This document shows, piece by piece, positions 26,101-34,830 of a stretch of 64,000 nt of DNA. Origin of the DNA: Clostridiaceae bacterium 14S0207 (GTDB lineage Bacteria; Bacillota; Clostridia; Clostridiales; Clostridiaceae); NCBI GenBank assembly GCA_003288255.1, contig CP026600.1:2170001-2234000 (forward strand). Direction: 5' to 3'. The number at the start of each line of letters is the position of its first letter. Positions within the stretch are counted from its first letter, which is position 1. The notes beneath the pieces are model-generated. The model saw only the letters and a program-made list of their open reading frames with translations, was not told the origin of the DNA and searched no databases. The translations under genes and the position numbers were made by a program.

Positions 26101-26811
26101 ATGAATTATAATTTAACTGATCCATATGAAATAGCAAGATATATAAAAGAAGCCGAAAAATCTACTCCTTGTAAAGCTTATATTCAAGGAAATTTAGGGA
26201 ATCTTTCTTTAGAAAACATACAGGTTTTTAGTAATGGTAACTTGTACATATTATTTGGTGAAAACAGTAATATAGTAAAATTTCTAGAAGAGAATAAAGA
26301 TAAAATTGAGAACTTTAGATTAGAGGTTGATAGAAGAAATTCTGCAATTCCTTTACTTGACTTAAGTGAACTTGATGCACGTATAGAACCTGGTGCATTA
26401 ATTCGTGATAAAGTATCTATAGGTAAAAAAGTAGTTGTCATGATGGGCGCAGTTATAAATATAGGTGCTGAAATTGGTGATGAATCTATGATAGATATGA
26501 ATGCCGTACTCGGTGCTAGAGCAAAAGTTGGTAAACGTTGTCACGTTGGTGCTGGTGCCGTTATAGCCGGAGTTTTAGAACCACCTAGCAAATCTCCTTC
26601 AGAAATAGGAGACAATGTAGTATTAGGTGCCAATTGCGTGATACTTGAAGGAATTAAAATTGGCTCTAATTCTGTAGTAGCTGCCGGTTCAATAGTAACT
26701 CAAGATGTACCTGAAAATGTAGTAGTAGCTGGAACACCTGCTAAAATAGTTAAGACTGTAGATGTAAAGACTAAGAGCAAAACTGAAATTCTAGATGATT
26801 TAAGAAAATAG
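26101..26811 (+). CDS. dapH: 2,3,4,5-Tetrahydropyridine-2,6-dicarboxylate N-acetyltransferase
   Basis: This enzyme acetylates tetrahydrodipicolinate with acetyl-CoA, the first step of the acetyl branch to meso-diaminopimelate. The 236 residues have the DapH N-terminal domain (about 1-85) and then left-handed beta-helix hexapeptide repeats ([18 protein letters not shown] through GTPAKIVK). The ribosome binding site is GAAAGGAGT. It is divergent from the aminotransferase pair and lies just downstream of asd-dapA-dapB. The older symbol dapD is used for the succinyl enzyme; this sequence is the acetyl type. Confidence 0.95.
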   Translation: MNYNLTDPYEIARYIKEAEKSTPCKAYIQGNLGNLSLENIQVFSNGNLYILFGENSNIVKFLEENKDKIENFRLEVDRRNSAIPLLDLSELDARIEPGALIRDKVSIGKKVVVMMGAVINIGAEIGDESMIDMNAVLGARAKVGKRCHVGAGAVIAGVLEPPSKSPSEIGDNVVLGANCVILEGIKIGSNSVVAAGSIVTQDVPENVVVAGTPAKIVKTVDVKTKSKTEILDDLRK

Positions 26812-26821
26812 GTTTTGTTAA

Positions 26822-26861
26822 AAATGGCTATCTTTAAATATTTATTTAGAGATAGCCATTT
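26822..26861. terminator. Bidirectional terminator between dapH and the SSB-like gene
   Basis: AAATGGCTATCT and AGATAGCCATTT form a perfect 12-bp stem around an AT loop. It lies between converging genes. Confidence 0.85.
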
Positions 26862-26884
26862 ATTTAAACAATATAAATTATATC

Positions 26885-27571
26885 TTAAATTATATCTTGT
26901 TCTGTAATTACAAAATTATCATCTGAGTTTTCTTCTAAACCTTCAACTTCTCCATCATCATCCACACGTTCCATTTTAGATATAGAAACCTCATATGCCA
27001 TTTTTTGAATTACATCTTCTCCAACTTTCTTTTGATATTCTCTACTTTGAAGTCTACCCCAAATTCTTATATTATCTCCAACATCTAAAGTCTTAGAATA
27101 TCTTGAATTTCTTCCCCATGCTATTGTTGGAATATAATCTGATTTATTATAGGGTCTATTTACCGCTAGCAACATATCAGCAATTTCTCTTCCAAAAGGT
27201 GTTCTTCTATATACTGGTCTCTTACATATAAAACCATTTAAAAAGATTTGATTTGGATTTTTACTTCTTTCAGTACATTCATATATATCTCTAGCAAATA
27301 CTGTTAGAATCAATCTATTAGCTCCATCCACATATTTATTATAAGATCTTAATTGACCTTCAATAATTACATCTGCCCCAATTTTTACATCAAAAGTTGT
27401 TAATAATCTTTCTGATATAGTGACATTTAACTTGTCCTTAGCATCACTTAGTCTAGAAACTTCTATGTAGAAGGAATAAAAACCCTCACCATACATATCA
27501 TGACTAAATTCTAAGTTTGAAATAACAGTCCCCTCTAAATAAATGTTATTATTACTCATTAAATTGTCCAT
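26885..27571 (-). CDS. SSB-like protein with two OB-fold regions
   Basis: This 228-residue protein appears to hold two consecutive single-stranded-DNA-binding OB folds. One runs from about 8 to 105 (IYLEGTVISN through TVFARDIYEC), the second from about 108 to 205 (IFLNGFICKRPVYRRTPFG, WGRNSRYSKTLDVGDNIRIWG). The tail is acidic (DDDGEVEGLEENSDDN), which recalls the acidic tail SSBs use to bind partners, but the canonical DDDIPF ending is absent. It is not next to rpsF or rpsR, so it is not the housekeeping ssb. Similar two-fold proteins are common in clostridia; their role is not established. Confidence 0.75.
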   Translation of the reverse strand: MDNLMSNNNIYLEGTVISNLEFSHDMYGEGFYSFYIEVSRLSDAKDKLNVTISERLLTTFDVKIGADVIIEGQLRSYNKYVDGANRLILTVFARDIYECTERSKNPNQIFLNGFICKRPVYRRTPFGREIADMLLAVNRPYNKSDYIPTIAWGRNSRYSKTLDVGDNIRIWGRLQSREYQKKVGEDVIQKMAYEVSISKMERVDDDGEVEGLEENSDDNFVITEQDII

Positions 27572-27773
27572 TATAGCCCCTCTTCCCTTCGTTTTTTAAA
27601 TTTTTATAATAGATTATATTATAAACTTTAAATTAATATAACCCCTTTTTTATAATATTTGTTATTTTAGTTATATTTATAACTACATTTCCATTATAAT
27701 ACAGTTGATTACAAAAGTTCAATATATTTCACATAATATTTTGAAATAGTTATTGTCTATTCAATTTATTTAA

Positions 27774-28535
27774 TTAATCTTCATTCTTTATTTGTTTACC
27801 TGTAGAATCAATATAATACTCATCTTTATAGATTAAATCAGAAACTTTTACAAATTTATATCCTTCATTCTTCAATTTTTCTAAGATTTTTGGAAGATTT
27901 TCTGGTGTAAACTTAGCATCATTATGAAATAATATTATTGATCCTGGTTTTACTTTTTTTATAACTTTATTATACTCTATATCTAAACCTTTTTCTTTCC
28001 AATCTACACTATCTACATCCCATTGAATGCATTTATGATGTGTACTCTCTGCCGCTTCTATAGATTCATTGCTATATGCACCTGAAGGAAATCTAAATAA
28101 CTTAGTCTTTTCCCCTGTAACCCCCATAATTTTTGCATCAGTAACTGCAATTTCTTGAACTACTTTATCTCTAGAAATCTTGCTCATATCAGGATGTAAA
28201 TTAGAATGATTACCTATTTCATGTCCTTTTTCATGTAATAACTTTAGTTTGTCAGGATACTTATCTACCCAGCATCCCATTACAAAGAATGTAGCCTTTG
28301 CATTATATTTATCTAAGGTTTCTAATATCTTTTGTGAATTATCTTTTCCCCAATTTACATCAAAAGAAATAGCTACTTTTTTATCTTTTGTATCTACACA
28401 ATAAATAGGCAACCTCCTATTATCTTTAGCAAAAACTGAAAAAGATTTATTTTTTATGCCTATACTTAAGCAGAAAACTAATACTAAACATATTCCAATA
28501 CCTGTGTAGACTATTGAGTTTCTTTTTAGTTTCAT
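27774..28535 (-). CDS. PdaB-like polysaccharide deacetylase, sporulation type
   Basis: This 253-residue protein has an N-terminal membrane anchor or signal segment (about 8-30) and one NodB domain. NodB motifs are SFDVNWG (motif 1), HSNLHPDM (motif 2 metal histidines) and RFPSGAY (motif 3). The length and IYCVDTKDKKVAISFDVNWG fit PdaB, a sporulation protein with a putative N-deacetylase activity on cell wall glycan; its substrate is not settled. The gene stands alone with its own AGGAGGG ribosome binding site. A second NodB protein is at 54972. Confidence 0.88.
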   Translation of the reverse strand: MKLKRNSIVYTGIGICLVLVFCLSIGIKNKSFSVFAKDNRRLPIYCVDTKDKKVAISFDVNWGKDNSQKILETLDKYNAKATFFVMGCWVDKYPDKLKLLHEKGHEIGNHSNLHPDMSKISRDKVVQEIAVTDAKIMGVTGEKTKLFRFPSGAYSNESIEAAESTHHKCIQWDVDSVDWKEKGLDIEYNKVIKKVKPGSIILFHNDAKFTPENLPKILEKLKNEGYKFVKVSDLIYKDEYYIDSTGKQIKNED

Positions 28536-28669
28536 ATTTTTTCCCTCCTATACAAATTATCATTAAATTTATATTCATTAATTTAACGTAGTATGATAGA
28601 ATAATTATTGAAACTAGTTTTTAAAAAGTTTATTATCTTTTTATTAAATCCTAGCAAGGGAGGGATATA

Positions 28670-29200
28670 ATGAAAAACGATACATTAGAACTTGCTGAGA
28701 ACAAACTTCTAATACTCTATATTATAAATGAAATTAAATTGCCTATATCAAACTTGCAATTAACAGAAATAGTATTGGAAAACAATTTTTTAAATTATTT
28801 TAATTTACAGCAGTATCTACTTGAATTAAATTCTTCTGACTTTATTAAAACTATAGAAAAAGATGATAAAATACGCCTATGCATAACTAGTAAAGGCAAA
28901 AAAGTTTTAAATATGTTTTTCAATAGAATTTCCAAAAATAAAATTGAAAGAATTAATATCTATTTAGAAAAACACATGGATAATATAAAAAAGCAGATAA
29001 CAATAACTGCTGATTACACTATAGAAAAGAGTAATAACTTTATTGTTACCTTAGGTGCTCATGAAAATGAATCTATACTTATAGAAATAAATCTTATGGT
29101 TCCATCCAATAAACAAGCTAGAGACCTATGTGTTAGATGGAAGGAAAACTCAGCCCAATTATATGATACTATTATTAAGAGTTTAATAGATGATAATTAA
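28670..29200 (+). CDS. DUF4364 family protein
   Basis: This 176-residue protein of unknown function belongs to a family found in clostridia. The first half (about 8-80) looks like a winged helix: NKLLILYIINEIKLPISNLQLTEI, then LQQYLLELNSSDFIKT and ITSKGKKVLNMF. This suggests DNA binding, but no target is known. It is preceded by GGGAGGGATATA. Its stop codon overlaps the stop of the convergent propeller gene at bases 29197-29200 (TTAA). Confidence 0.85.
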   Translation: MKNDTLELAENKLLILYIINEIKLPISNLQLTEIVLENNFLNYFNLQQYLLELNSSDFIKTIEKDDKIRLCITSKGKKVLNMFFNRISKNKIERINIYLEKHMDNIKKQITITADYTIEKSNNFIVTLGAHENESILIEINLMVPSNKQARDLCVRWKENSAQLYDTIIKSLIDDN

Positions 29201-30069
29201 ACCAATATCATACTATTGGGCTCTTTCCCAATATATATCCTTCTTATATTACATTTAATCAAATCAACTTTATATAATAAACTGTTATAATAATCTCCTA
29301 CATATAATTTATCATCTATATTTAAAATTCCTTTTGGCATTCCTCCTAAGTTTATTTTTTTACTATTTTTTAAATTGCTCATATCTATAATACTTATACT
29401 TCCTTCTTCAAAATTTGACACATACACTTTATTGTTTTTATTAAATAAATCTACAGGCCCCTTACCTACACTGACACTTTTAATATATTTAAGATTCATA
29501 TCTATTATTTTTATATCTCCTACATTATATCTTCCGAGCTCACTATTGGTAACTAAAATATGTTCATCATTTTCACCTAAAATACACTTTGTAGGATAAT
29601 ATCCTACTTTTATAGTATCTATTATTAAATTATCTTTAAGATCTACTATATTTAAAGTTCCATTAACCATATTACAAACCACTAATAACTTTAACTTTTC
29701 ACTTATATCTACGCTATGAGGGCATGCTCCACATGGAATACTTTCTTCTAATTTTTTTTCTCTTAGATTAAATATCTTTAAATCATTTGTATCACCACAT
29801 GCAATATATGCCTTTTCATTATATACCTTTATATCATTACAATTAGCACCAATATAATAACTGTTTATTTCTCCACTGGCTAAATTTATAAGTGTAATAT
29901 CATTACTAAAATTATTAGCTGTTATTAAATAATTTTTATATCTACATATTCCATGGGGACCTACCCTACCTTTTGATGATAATTTAATTTTTTTCTCTTC
30001 TTTAAATTCCTTTAAATTAATTTGAGATATAGAATCTGAATAAGTATTACATATATATATATTCTTCAC
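29197..30069 (-). CDS. YncE-like beta-propeller protein
   Basis: This 290-residue protein is built of repeated units of about 40 residues with the pattern of YncE/surface-layer propellers: KNIYICNTYSDSISQIN, NYLITANNFSNDITLIN, KAYIACGDTNDLKIFNL, KLLVVCNMVNGTLNIVDL, HILVTNSELGRYNVGDIKII, KVYVSNFEEGSISIIDM and KLYVGDYYNSLLYKVDL. No signal peptide is visible, so it is probably cytoplasmic or a spore component. No enzymatic role can be assigned. Its upstream region is interrupted by an insertion sequence that lies about 20 bases from the start codon. Confidence 0.75.
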   Translation of the reverse strand: MKNIYICNTYSDSISQINLKEFKEEKKIKLSSKGRVGPHGICRYKNYLITANNFSNDITLINLASGEINSYYIGANCNDIKVYNEKAYIACGDTNDLKIFNLREKKLEESIPCGACPHSVDISEKLKLLVVCNMVNGTLNIVDLKDNLIIDTIKVGYYPTKCILGENDEHILVTNSELGRYNVGDIKIIDMNLKYIKSVSVGKGPVDLFNKNNKVYVSNFEEGSISIIDMSNLKNSKKINLGGMPKGILNIDDKLYVGDYYNSLLYKVDLIKCNIRRIYIGKEPNSMILV

Positions 30070-30085
30070 TTGTTTCCCTCCCTTC

Positions 30086-30440
30086 TATAGTAAATACTTT
30101 AGTCGGTTGCAGAATGCTGCAACCATTGATTTTACTCATATTTCAGTATTAATATTTTATATTTTCCTCCACTTACTTTTAAATAAAATATAATTACTCG
30201 ATTTGATTTCTGTGGATTTGTGGATAAATTTTATAAGATTACATTTTGCATTATTATTCCATCCTGTAAACCCGCATAAGTTCGTTAAAAACTACATTAT
30301 TTCTTTAAAGTTATTCACATTTTTAATTTTTTTAATTCTGCAATCATCTAATAGTAAATACTTATAATCGATTGCGAAATTTGACAATCGTTGATTCGCC
30401 TAACTTTTTAGCCGTTAGGCTTTTATATTTTCCTCCACTA
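30086..30440. repeat. Two tandem copies of the insertion sequence left-end module
   Basis: Two modules of about 88 bases (30086-30173 and 30352-30439) both begin TAGTAAATACTT and end TTTATATTTTCCTCCACT, with diverged hairpins between. The first holds GGTTGCAG-AATG-CTGCAACC. The second holds CGATTG/CAATCG and CCTAAC/GTTAGG. Confidence 0.7.
30334..30366 (+). repeat. 33-bp direct repeat, left copy
   Basis: This sequence starts AATTCTGCAATCATCTAATA, ends TAGTAAATACTTATA and recurs exactly at 32108-32140. It is too long for a target-site duplication and more likely marks insertion sequence ends. Confidence 0.85.
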
Positions 30441-30495
30441 TGAAATAATAAATGTTCCCACACAAAATAATAAATCATAGCGAAGGAGAACAAAC

Positions 30496-31977
30496 ATGTT
30501 TTGTCTTAATAAAATTAAACAACTAAATATTTTTGAACAGGTATCTGAATTAAAATACATGACTACTAAACAACCCGTAGGGTTCATTGAGTTACTTGCT
30601 CATAACTTTGATATTAATACCTTTATTCCTAATTCATTTAAAGAACACTATTATTCTGACTTAGGGAAAGATAGGGAATATGAACTTTCTTCTGTATTAT
30701 CAGCACTACTAATCATGCAAATATTTCATATACCTACTACTGTTTTACTAACAATTTTCCTTGTATTTTCTACTGAAATAAGAGAATTCTGTGGCTTTTA
30801 CAAATCAGTACCTGATGAATCATTTTTCAGTAGATTTAAAACTACATTTGAAAGTGATCTTAGTAATTTATTTGACTCAATGGCTCTTAAAGTTATTGAT
30901 ATCTGTGAAGACATTAATAATGATCTTCCAAATGATTCACCTATGAAAAATCTTAATTCTATGATTATATACGATACTTCTGGCTTAAAACCAAGAGTTA
31001 AAGAAAATAATCCTAAAACACTTGTAGCTGAAATCAATAGGCAGAAATCTTATGCTAAAGCTACAAAGAAAGAAATTTTTAATCCTTATGCTGCCGCATA
31101 TAAGAACATGCCTAAATTTGCACAAGCTAATTCTAATATCAAATTAGATTTTGTTAATGGGCATTTCGGCTACTTTTACAAATTTGGTCTTTTAACAAAT
31201 GGCTGGGGTATTCCCTTAAATATAAAGTTTCTCGATGAAGATTTTTACAAATCCTTAGATGAAAAAAATTTTATTACCCCTGAAGAACAAAAATATTTTT
31301 ATGATAATGCTTCTCTAAAACCAGTAATTATCCCATTTTTAGAAAACCTAAAAGCTAATTCTAATTTTAAATTTGAAACTTTTTTAGGTGATTCTGAATT
31401 TGATAGTTATGATAATTTCGGTTTACTTAAGCATTTAGAATTTAAAAGAGTATTTATACCTCTTAATTCTCGTAATCAATCCAATAATAAAATCGGAGAT
31501 TTAGAATTTAATACCCAAGGTATTCCTCTTTGCCCACTAACTAAAAAAGAATTTAAATCCGAAGGATCTTGTAAAAGTAAAAATAGAAGTCTTAGATTTA
31601 AATTCACATGTCCAAAATCTCATAGAGATAAAAAAGGTAAATGTTATCATACATGTGAAAACCCTTGTACTGACAACAAAAGTGGTCGTATGACTTATGT
31701 TTATCCTGATAAAGATTTTAGACTTTATCCCGGTGTCCAAAGAAACTCAAAAGAGTGGGATGAAAATTATACAATTCGTACATCTATTGAAAGATGTATA
31801 TCTTCTCTTAAGTTTAACCCATGTATTGAACAACCGAGAACAGTAAACATCATAACCATGCGTGCTGATTTATATTTAACTGCTATATCTAAACTTATAA
31901 ACGTTATCGTAGCTTACGCTATGAATAAACCTACTTATATGAGAAGTCTAAACAAATTTCTTAAAATAGTAGTATAG
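30496..31977 (+). CDS. Transposase, IS5/IS1182-like DDE type
   Basis: This 493-residue protein cuts and moves the surrounding element. The N-terminal part (ELSSVLSALLIMQIFHIPTT, then PDESFFSRFK) fits the DUF772 helical domain. A DDE core follows with candidate residues Asp160 (IIYDTSGLK), Asp299 (GDSEFD) and Glu432 (TSIERCIS). A cysteine-rich insert (CPLTKKEF, CPKSHRDKKGKCYHTCENPC) lies between the second and third acidic residues. The frame is intact, so the element could still be active. The IS family is my best guess. Confidence 0.85.
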   Translation: MFCLNKIKQLNIFEQVSELKYMTTKQPVGFIELLAHNFDINTFIPNSFKEHYYSDLGKDREYELSSVLSALLIMQIFHIPTTVLLTIFLVFSTEIREFCGFYKSVPDESFFSRFKTTFESDLSNLFDSMALKVIDICEDINNDLPNDSPMKNLNSMIIYDTSGLKPRVKENNPKTLVAEINRQKSYAKATKKEIFNPYAAAYKNMPKFAQANSNIKLDFVNGHFGYFYKFGLLTNGWGIPLNIKFLDEDFYKSLDEKNFITPEEQKYFYDNASLKPVIIPFLENLKANSNFKFETFLGDSEFDSYDNFGLLKHLEFKRVFIPLNSRNQSNNKIGDLEFNTQGIPLCPLTKKEFKSEGSCKSKNRSLRFKFTCPKSHRDKKGKCYHTCENPCTDNKSGRMTYVYPDKDFRLYPGVQRNSKEWDENYTIRTSIERCISSLKFNPCIEQPRTVNIITMRADLYLTAISKLINVIVAYAMNKPTYMRSLNKFLKIVV

Positions 31978-32021
31978 TTAACATATCCACAACTAAATAT
32001 CAGCTCAAATGCTACGCATGC

Positions 32022-32044
32022 CTTTTTCCAAAAAGGCTTTTTGT
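32022..32044 (+). terminator. Terminator after the transposase gene
   Basis: GCCTTTTT-CC-AAAAAGGC is followed by a T-run, a standard intrinsic terminator. Confidence 0.8.
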
Positions 32045-32107
32045 CGTGATGTTTTTTTCCACATTTTTAATTATAATGTAGAAAATTATCTACAGTTTTT
32101 AATTTTC

Positions 32108-32140
32108 AATTCTGCAATCATCTAATAGTAAATACTTATA
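32108..32140 (+). repeat. 33-bp direct repeat, right copy
   Basis: This is an exact match to 30334-30366, located at the right boundary of the insertion sequence. Confidence 0.85.
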
Positions 32141-32209
32141 TTTCTTGCCTAAACTTAAAAGGTGATATAAAATAATATATGAAAATTTATATAAAGGGGT
32201 GACATTATT

Positions 32210-32452
32210 ATGTTTACATATAAGCCAACAGGTGTCTGTGCTAAAGAGATACAGTTTGATATTAAAGATGGTAAAATAACTAAGGTTTCATTTATAGGTG
32301 GATGTGAAGGAAACTTAAAAGGTCTTTCTAGTCTATTAGAAGGTATGAATGTTGATGAAGCTATTAAAAGACTAGAAGGTATCAATTGCCATAATAAAGG
32401 TACTTCTTGTCCCGATCAATTTGCACATGCTTTAAAAGAGCATATTAAATAA
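32210..32452 (+). CDS. TSCPD domain protein (TIGR03905-type)
   Basis: This 80-residue protein carries the signature TSCPDQ at the C-terminus (CHNKGTSCPDQFAHALK) and CEGNLKGL in the middle. The family is named for this motif. The same domain occurs at the C-terminus of some class II ribonucleotide reductases, but the function of the free-standing form is unknown. It has a strong AAAGGGGTGA ribosome binding site. It lies immediately right of the insertion sequence, so its promoter region may be altered. Confidence 0.88.
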   Translation: MFTYKPTGVCAKEIQFDIKDGKITKVSFIGGCEGNLKGLSSLLEGMNVDEAIKRLEGINCHNKGTSCPDQFAHALKEHIK

Positions 32453-32460
32453 TTTATAAT

Positions 32461-32517
32461 AAAAAAGTAGCTACTTCGAAAAGAAAATATTATCCCTTTT
32501 GAAATAACTACTTTTTT
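32461..32517. terminator. Bidirectional terminator between TSCPD gene and folC
   Basis: AAAAAAGTAG pairs with CTACTTTTTT, and the stem continues inward with a few mismatches. T-runs flank it on both strands. Confidence 0.75.
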
Positions 32518-32528
32518 ATTAAATATTA

Positions 32529-33830
32529 TTATTTAAACCTTCCTATAATCTTTCTCATATCACCTATCATATATAATGATCCACTTATTAAAATCAAATC
32601 ATCTTGTTTAGCTAAACCTAAAGCCTTTTCATATGCTTCTTCATAACTTTCTATGGAAACACAATTTGAATTGTATTCTGAAACAACATCCTTCAATTCA
32701 TGAGCAAGTTTGGCTCTTTCACTATGTGGAGTTACTGTTATTACTTTCTTCGCTATAGGTGCTATAACCTTCACCATATTATGGACTTCTTTATCTGCTA
32801 AAATTCCAAGAATCAATATAATATTATTATATTTAAAATACGTATCTATGCTATCCTTTAAACTTTTAATCCCATCAATATTATGTGCTCCATCAATTAC
32901 AACCATAGGATTATTGTTCATTATCTCCATTCTACCTAACCATCTAACTTTGGCTAATCCATTTTCTATACTTTCTTTTGTAATCTTATAACCTAAATCA
33001 ATCAATTTTTCCAAAGTATAAATACTAACAGTACAATTTAACAATTGATGTTTTCCAAGTAAATTTAATTTAATATTATATATATTTTTATTTCCTTTAA
33101 CCTGAATTAGCTGTTTTACCCTACCTTTTTCTTCTATATTATTTAAAAACTTTACATAGTCATCTTTTACTTTTATAATTGAAGAATTTCTTTCATTACA
33201 TAACTTTTGTAAAACTTGTTCGCAACTTTTCTTTTGAGGATATAATATTAAAGGTATATCTTTTTTTATAATCCCGCCTTTTTCAAAGGCTATATCTTCT
33301 AAAGAATTACCTAGAATATTCATATGATCAAAACTTATAGATGTTATAACACTAACTTCAGGTATAATTACATTAGTGGAATCTAGTCTACCCCCTAATC
33401 CCACCTCTATTATAGCTAAATCTACATTTTTTCTATAAAAATATAAAAAAGCTGCACAAGTTATAATTTCAAAATAAGTTGGTTCACCATATCCTTCTTC
33501 TATAACCCTTGCAATTATAGCCGATATTTCTGTTATAAGTTTAGCAAACTCATCCTTTTCTATACATCTATTATTCACTTGCATTCTTTCTTCAAATTCT
33601 TCAATATATGGTGAAGTATACATACCAACCGTATATCCTGATTCTACTAATACACTATTTATCATAGCTGTAGTAGATCCTTTTCCATTTGTTCCAGCTA
33701 TATGTACAGTTTTTATCTTTTTATGAGGATTATCTAAAAGTTCTAAAATTCTTTCTGTTCTTTCAAGTCCTAACTTCATACCAAATCTCGCTGTATTTTC
33801 AACATACTCTATAGCTTCTTTATAATTCAT
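32529..33830 (-). CDS. folC: Folylpolyglutamate synthase / dihydrofolate synthase
   Basis: This cytoplasmic Mur-ligase-family enzyme adds glutamate to dihydropteroate and folates using ATP. The 433 residues have the P-loop GTNGKGSTTAMI near 46-57, the folate-binding segment SPYIEEFEERM near 77-87, ITSISFDHMNILG, GGIIK and the C-terminal-domain motif VIDGAHNIDG. It is a single gene with its own terminator shared with the TSCPD gene. Confidence 0.96.
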   Translation of the reverse strand: MNYKEAIEYVENTARFGMKLGLERTERILELLDNPHKKIKTVHIAGTNGKGSTTAMINSVLVESGYTVGMYTSPYIEEFEERMQVNNRCIEKDEFAKLITEISAIIARVIEEGYGEPTYFEIITCAAFLYFYRKNVDLAIIEVGLGGRLDSTNVIIPEVSVITSISFDHMNILGNSLEDIAFEKGGIIKKDIPLILYPQKKSCEQVLQKLCNERNSSIIKVKDDYVKFLNNIEEKGRVKQLIQVKGNKNIYNIKLNLLGKHQLLNCTVSIYTLEKLIDLGYKITKESIENGLAKVRWLGRMEIMNNNPMVVIDGAHNIDGIKSLKDSIDTYFKYNNIILILGILADKEVHNMVKVIAPIAKKVITVTPHSERAKLAHELKDVVSEYNSNCVSIESYEEAYEKALGLAKQDDLILISGSLYMIGDMRKIIGRFK

Positions 33831-33882
33831 TTTTCATCTACTCCTATTTATATACTACTTAAAGTATACCACTAAAAATATC

Positions 33883-34539
33883 CTAAATTCTATAAGCTTC
33901 TATAGTTCTTTTTATATATTTTATAGTTTTTTCTACAGCTTCTTCAACTGTATAATCACACTTCTTTTTTAACATTCTACTTAACATACCTTGATAAATT
34001 AATACATTCATTTCATTTATATCCCTTAAATCCTGTTCCTTTATAAAATTATCTTTAGATGCTTTTTTTAGAATTTCATAATCTCTAAGATGAATATTAT
34101 TTTCTAAAAACATAGGTAGAAACTGCTTTGTCTCTTCTCCCAATTCTTCTGGGAAGATAGAATAATATAATTTCATAGAACTATTAATTCGATCTGAACA
34201 ATATTCTCCAAAAAAAATAAGGTTATATATTTCTGGTTCTAAATATGAATGATATGCAAAACATTTCCATACATCAAAATATAATTCTAATGAATCCTTA
34301 GAATCTTTAGTGTAATTATATAAATCCTCAGCATATGATTTTAAATACTTCATAGATGCCATAAAAATCAGATGATTTAAATTATCAAAGTAATTGTATA
34401 TAGTTGCACTATTATACCCAGCCATATCTCCAACTTTTCTAATAGTCACATTTTTTATACCTTCGTTTTCTATTATTTCATTAGTAGATTCAATAAAATA
34501 TTTCATCATTCTTCTTTTTTGAATTTCTTTTTTATCCAT
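33883..34539 (-). CDS. TetR/AcrR family regulator, divergent from the selenoprotein reductase module
   Basis: This 218-residue repressor-type protein has an N-terminal TetR helix-turn-helix (about 10-58: ENEGIKNVTIRKVGDMAGYN, then ATIYNYFDNLNHLI) and a helical ligand-binding domain. Its gene faces away from the grd-like operon. The 290-base gap carries two perfect 16-bp palindromes with the shared core AATCATGATT, one over each promoter. It therefore probably represses itself and the reductase operon, with the substrate amine or a product as effector (inference). Confidence 0.88.
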   Translation of the reverse strand: MDKKEIQKRRMMKYFIESTNEIIENEGIKNVTIRKVGDMAGYNSATIYNYFDNLNHLIFMASMKYLKSYAEDLYNYTKDSKDSLELYFDVWKCFAYHSYLEPEIYNLIFFGEYCSDRINSSMKLYYSIFPEELGEETKQFLPMFLENNIHLRDYEILKKASKDNFIKEQDLRDINEMNVLIYQGMLSRMLKKKCDYTVEEAVEKTIKYIKRTIEAYRI

Positions 34540-34579
34540 AATTATTCACCACACCCTTTAAAGAAATCATTGCAAAAAT

Positions 34580-34607
34580 ATTATATCAATAAATCATGAT
34601 TTATCAA
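34580..34607 (-). promoter_or_regulatory. Predicted promoter of the TetR gene
   Basis: Minus-strand TTGATA (34607-34602) and TATAAT (34585-34580) lie 16 bases apart, with an extended TG before the -10. The palindrome at 34589-34604 fills the spacer. Confidence 0.65.
34589..34604. promoter_or_regulatory. Palindromic operator 1
   Basis: ATAAATCATGATTTAT is a perfect 16-bp palindrome inside the TetR gene promoter. Confidence 0.75.
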
Positions 34608-34689
34608 AATTACATAAAGTATTGAAATTCCTTATAAACTCTATTTAATATTCAAATAGCCTCATTTGATTTAATTTTCACAATTTTGA

Positions 34690-34718
34690 TTGAATTATAA
34701 TCATATTGGTGATATAAT
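34690..34718 (+). promoter_or_regulatory. Predicted promoter of the grd-like operon
   Basis: TTGAAT and TATAAT (34713-34718) lie exactly 17 bases apart, with an extended TGA before the -10. The transcript would start near 34725. Confidence 0.7.
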
Positions 34719-34728
34719 CATGATTATA
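34713..34728. promoter_or_regulatory. Palindromic operator 2
   Basis: TATAATCATGATTATA is a perfect 16-bp palindrome that contains the -10 and reaches the predicted start point. It shares the core AATCATGATT with operator 1. Confidence 0.75.
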
Positions 34729-34830
34729 AAATAAGTAATTTTCTAAAAAGTCCTTATTTTCTTCACAATTTTAAAGAGAATTATTTAAAATTAACTTAAA
34801 ATAACTGATATTTTGAAAGGAGTGTTTGAT

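Larger units (their letters stand above)
30352..32140 (+). mobile_element. Insertion sequence with DDE transposase
   Basis: The transposase gene lies between a hairpin-rich left module (30352-30440) and a right end that carries the 33-bp sequence. No inverted terminal repeats are obvious. The element lies between the divergent YncE-like and TSCPD genes. A second, internally deleted copy of the ends lies to the left (30086-30366). Confidence 0.7.

Noticed and set aside
30334-32140. 33-bp repeats as a target-site duplication
   Set aside because: Target duplications of DDE elements are much shorter, and related left-end modules show this sequence belongs to the element ends.
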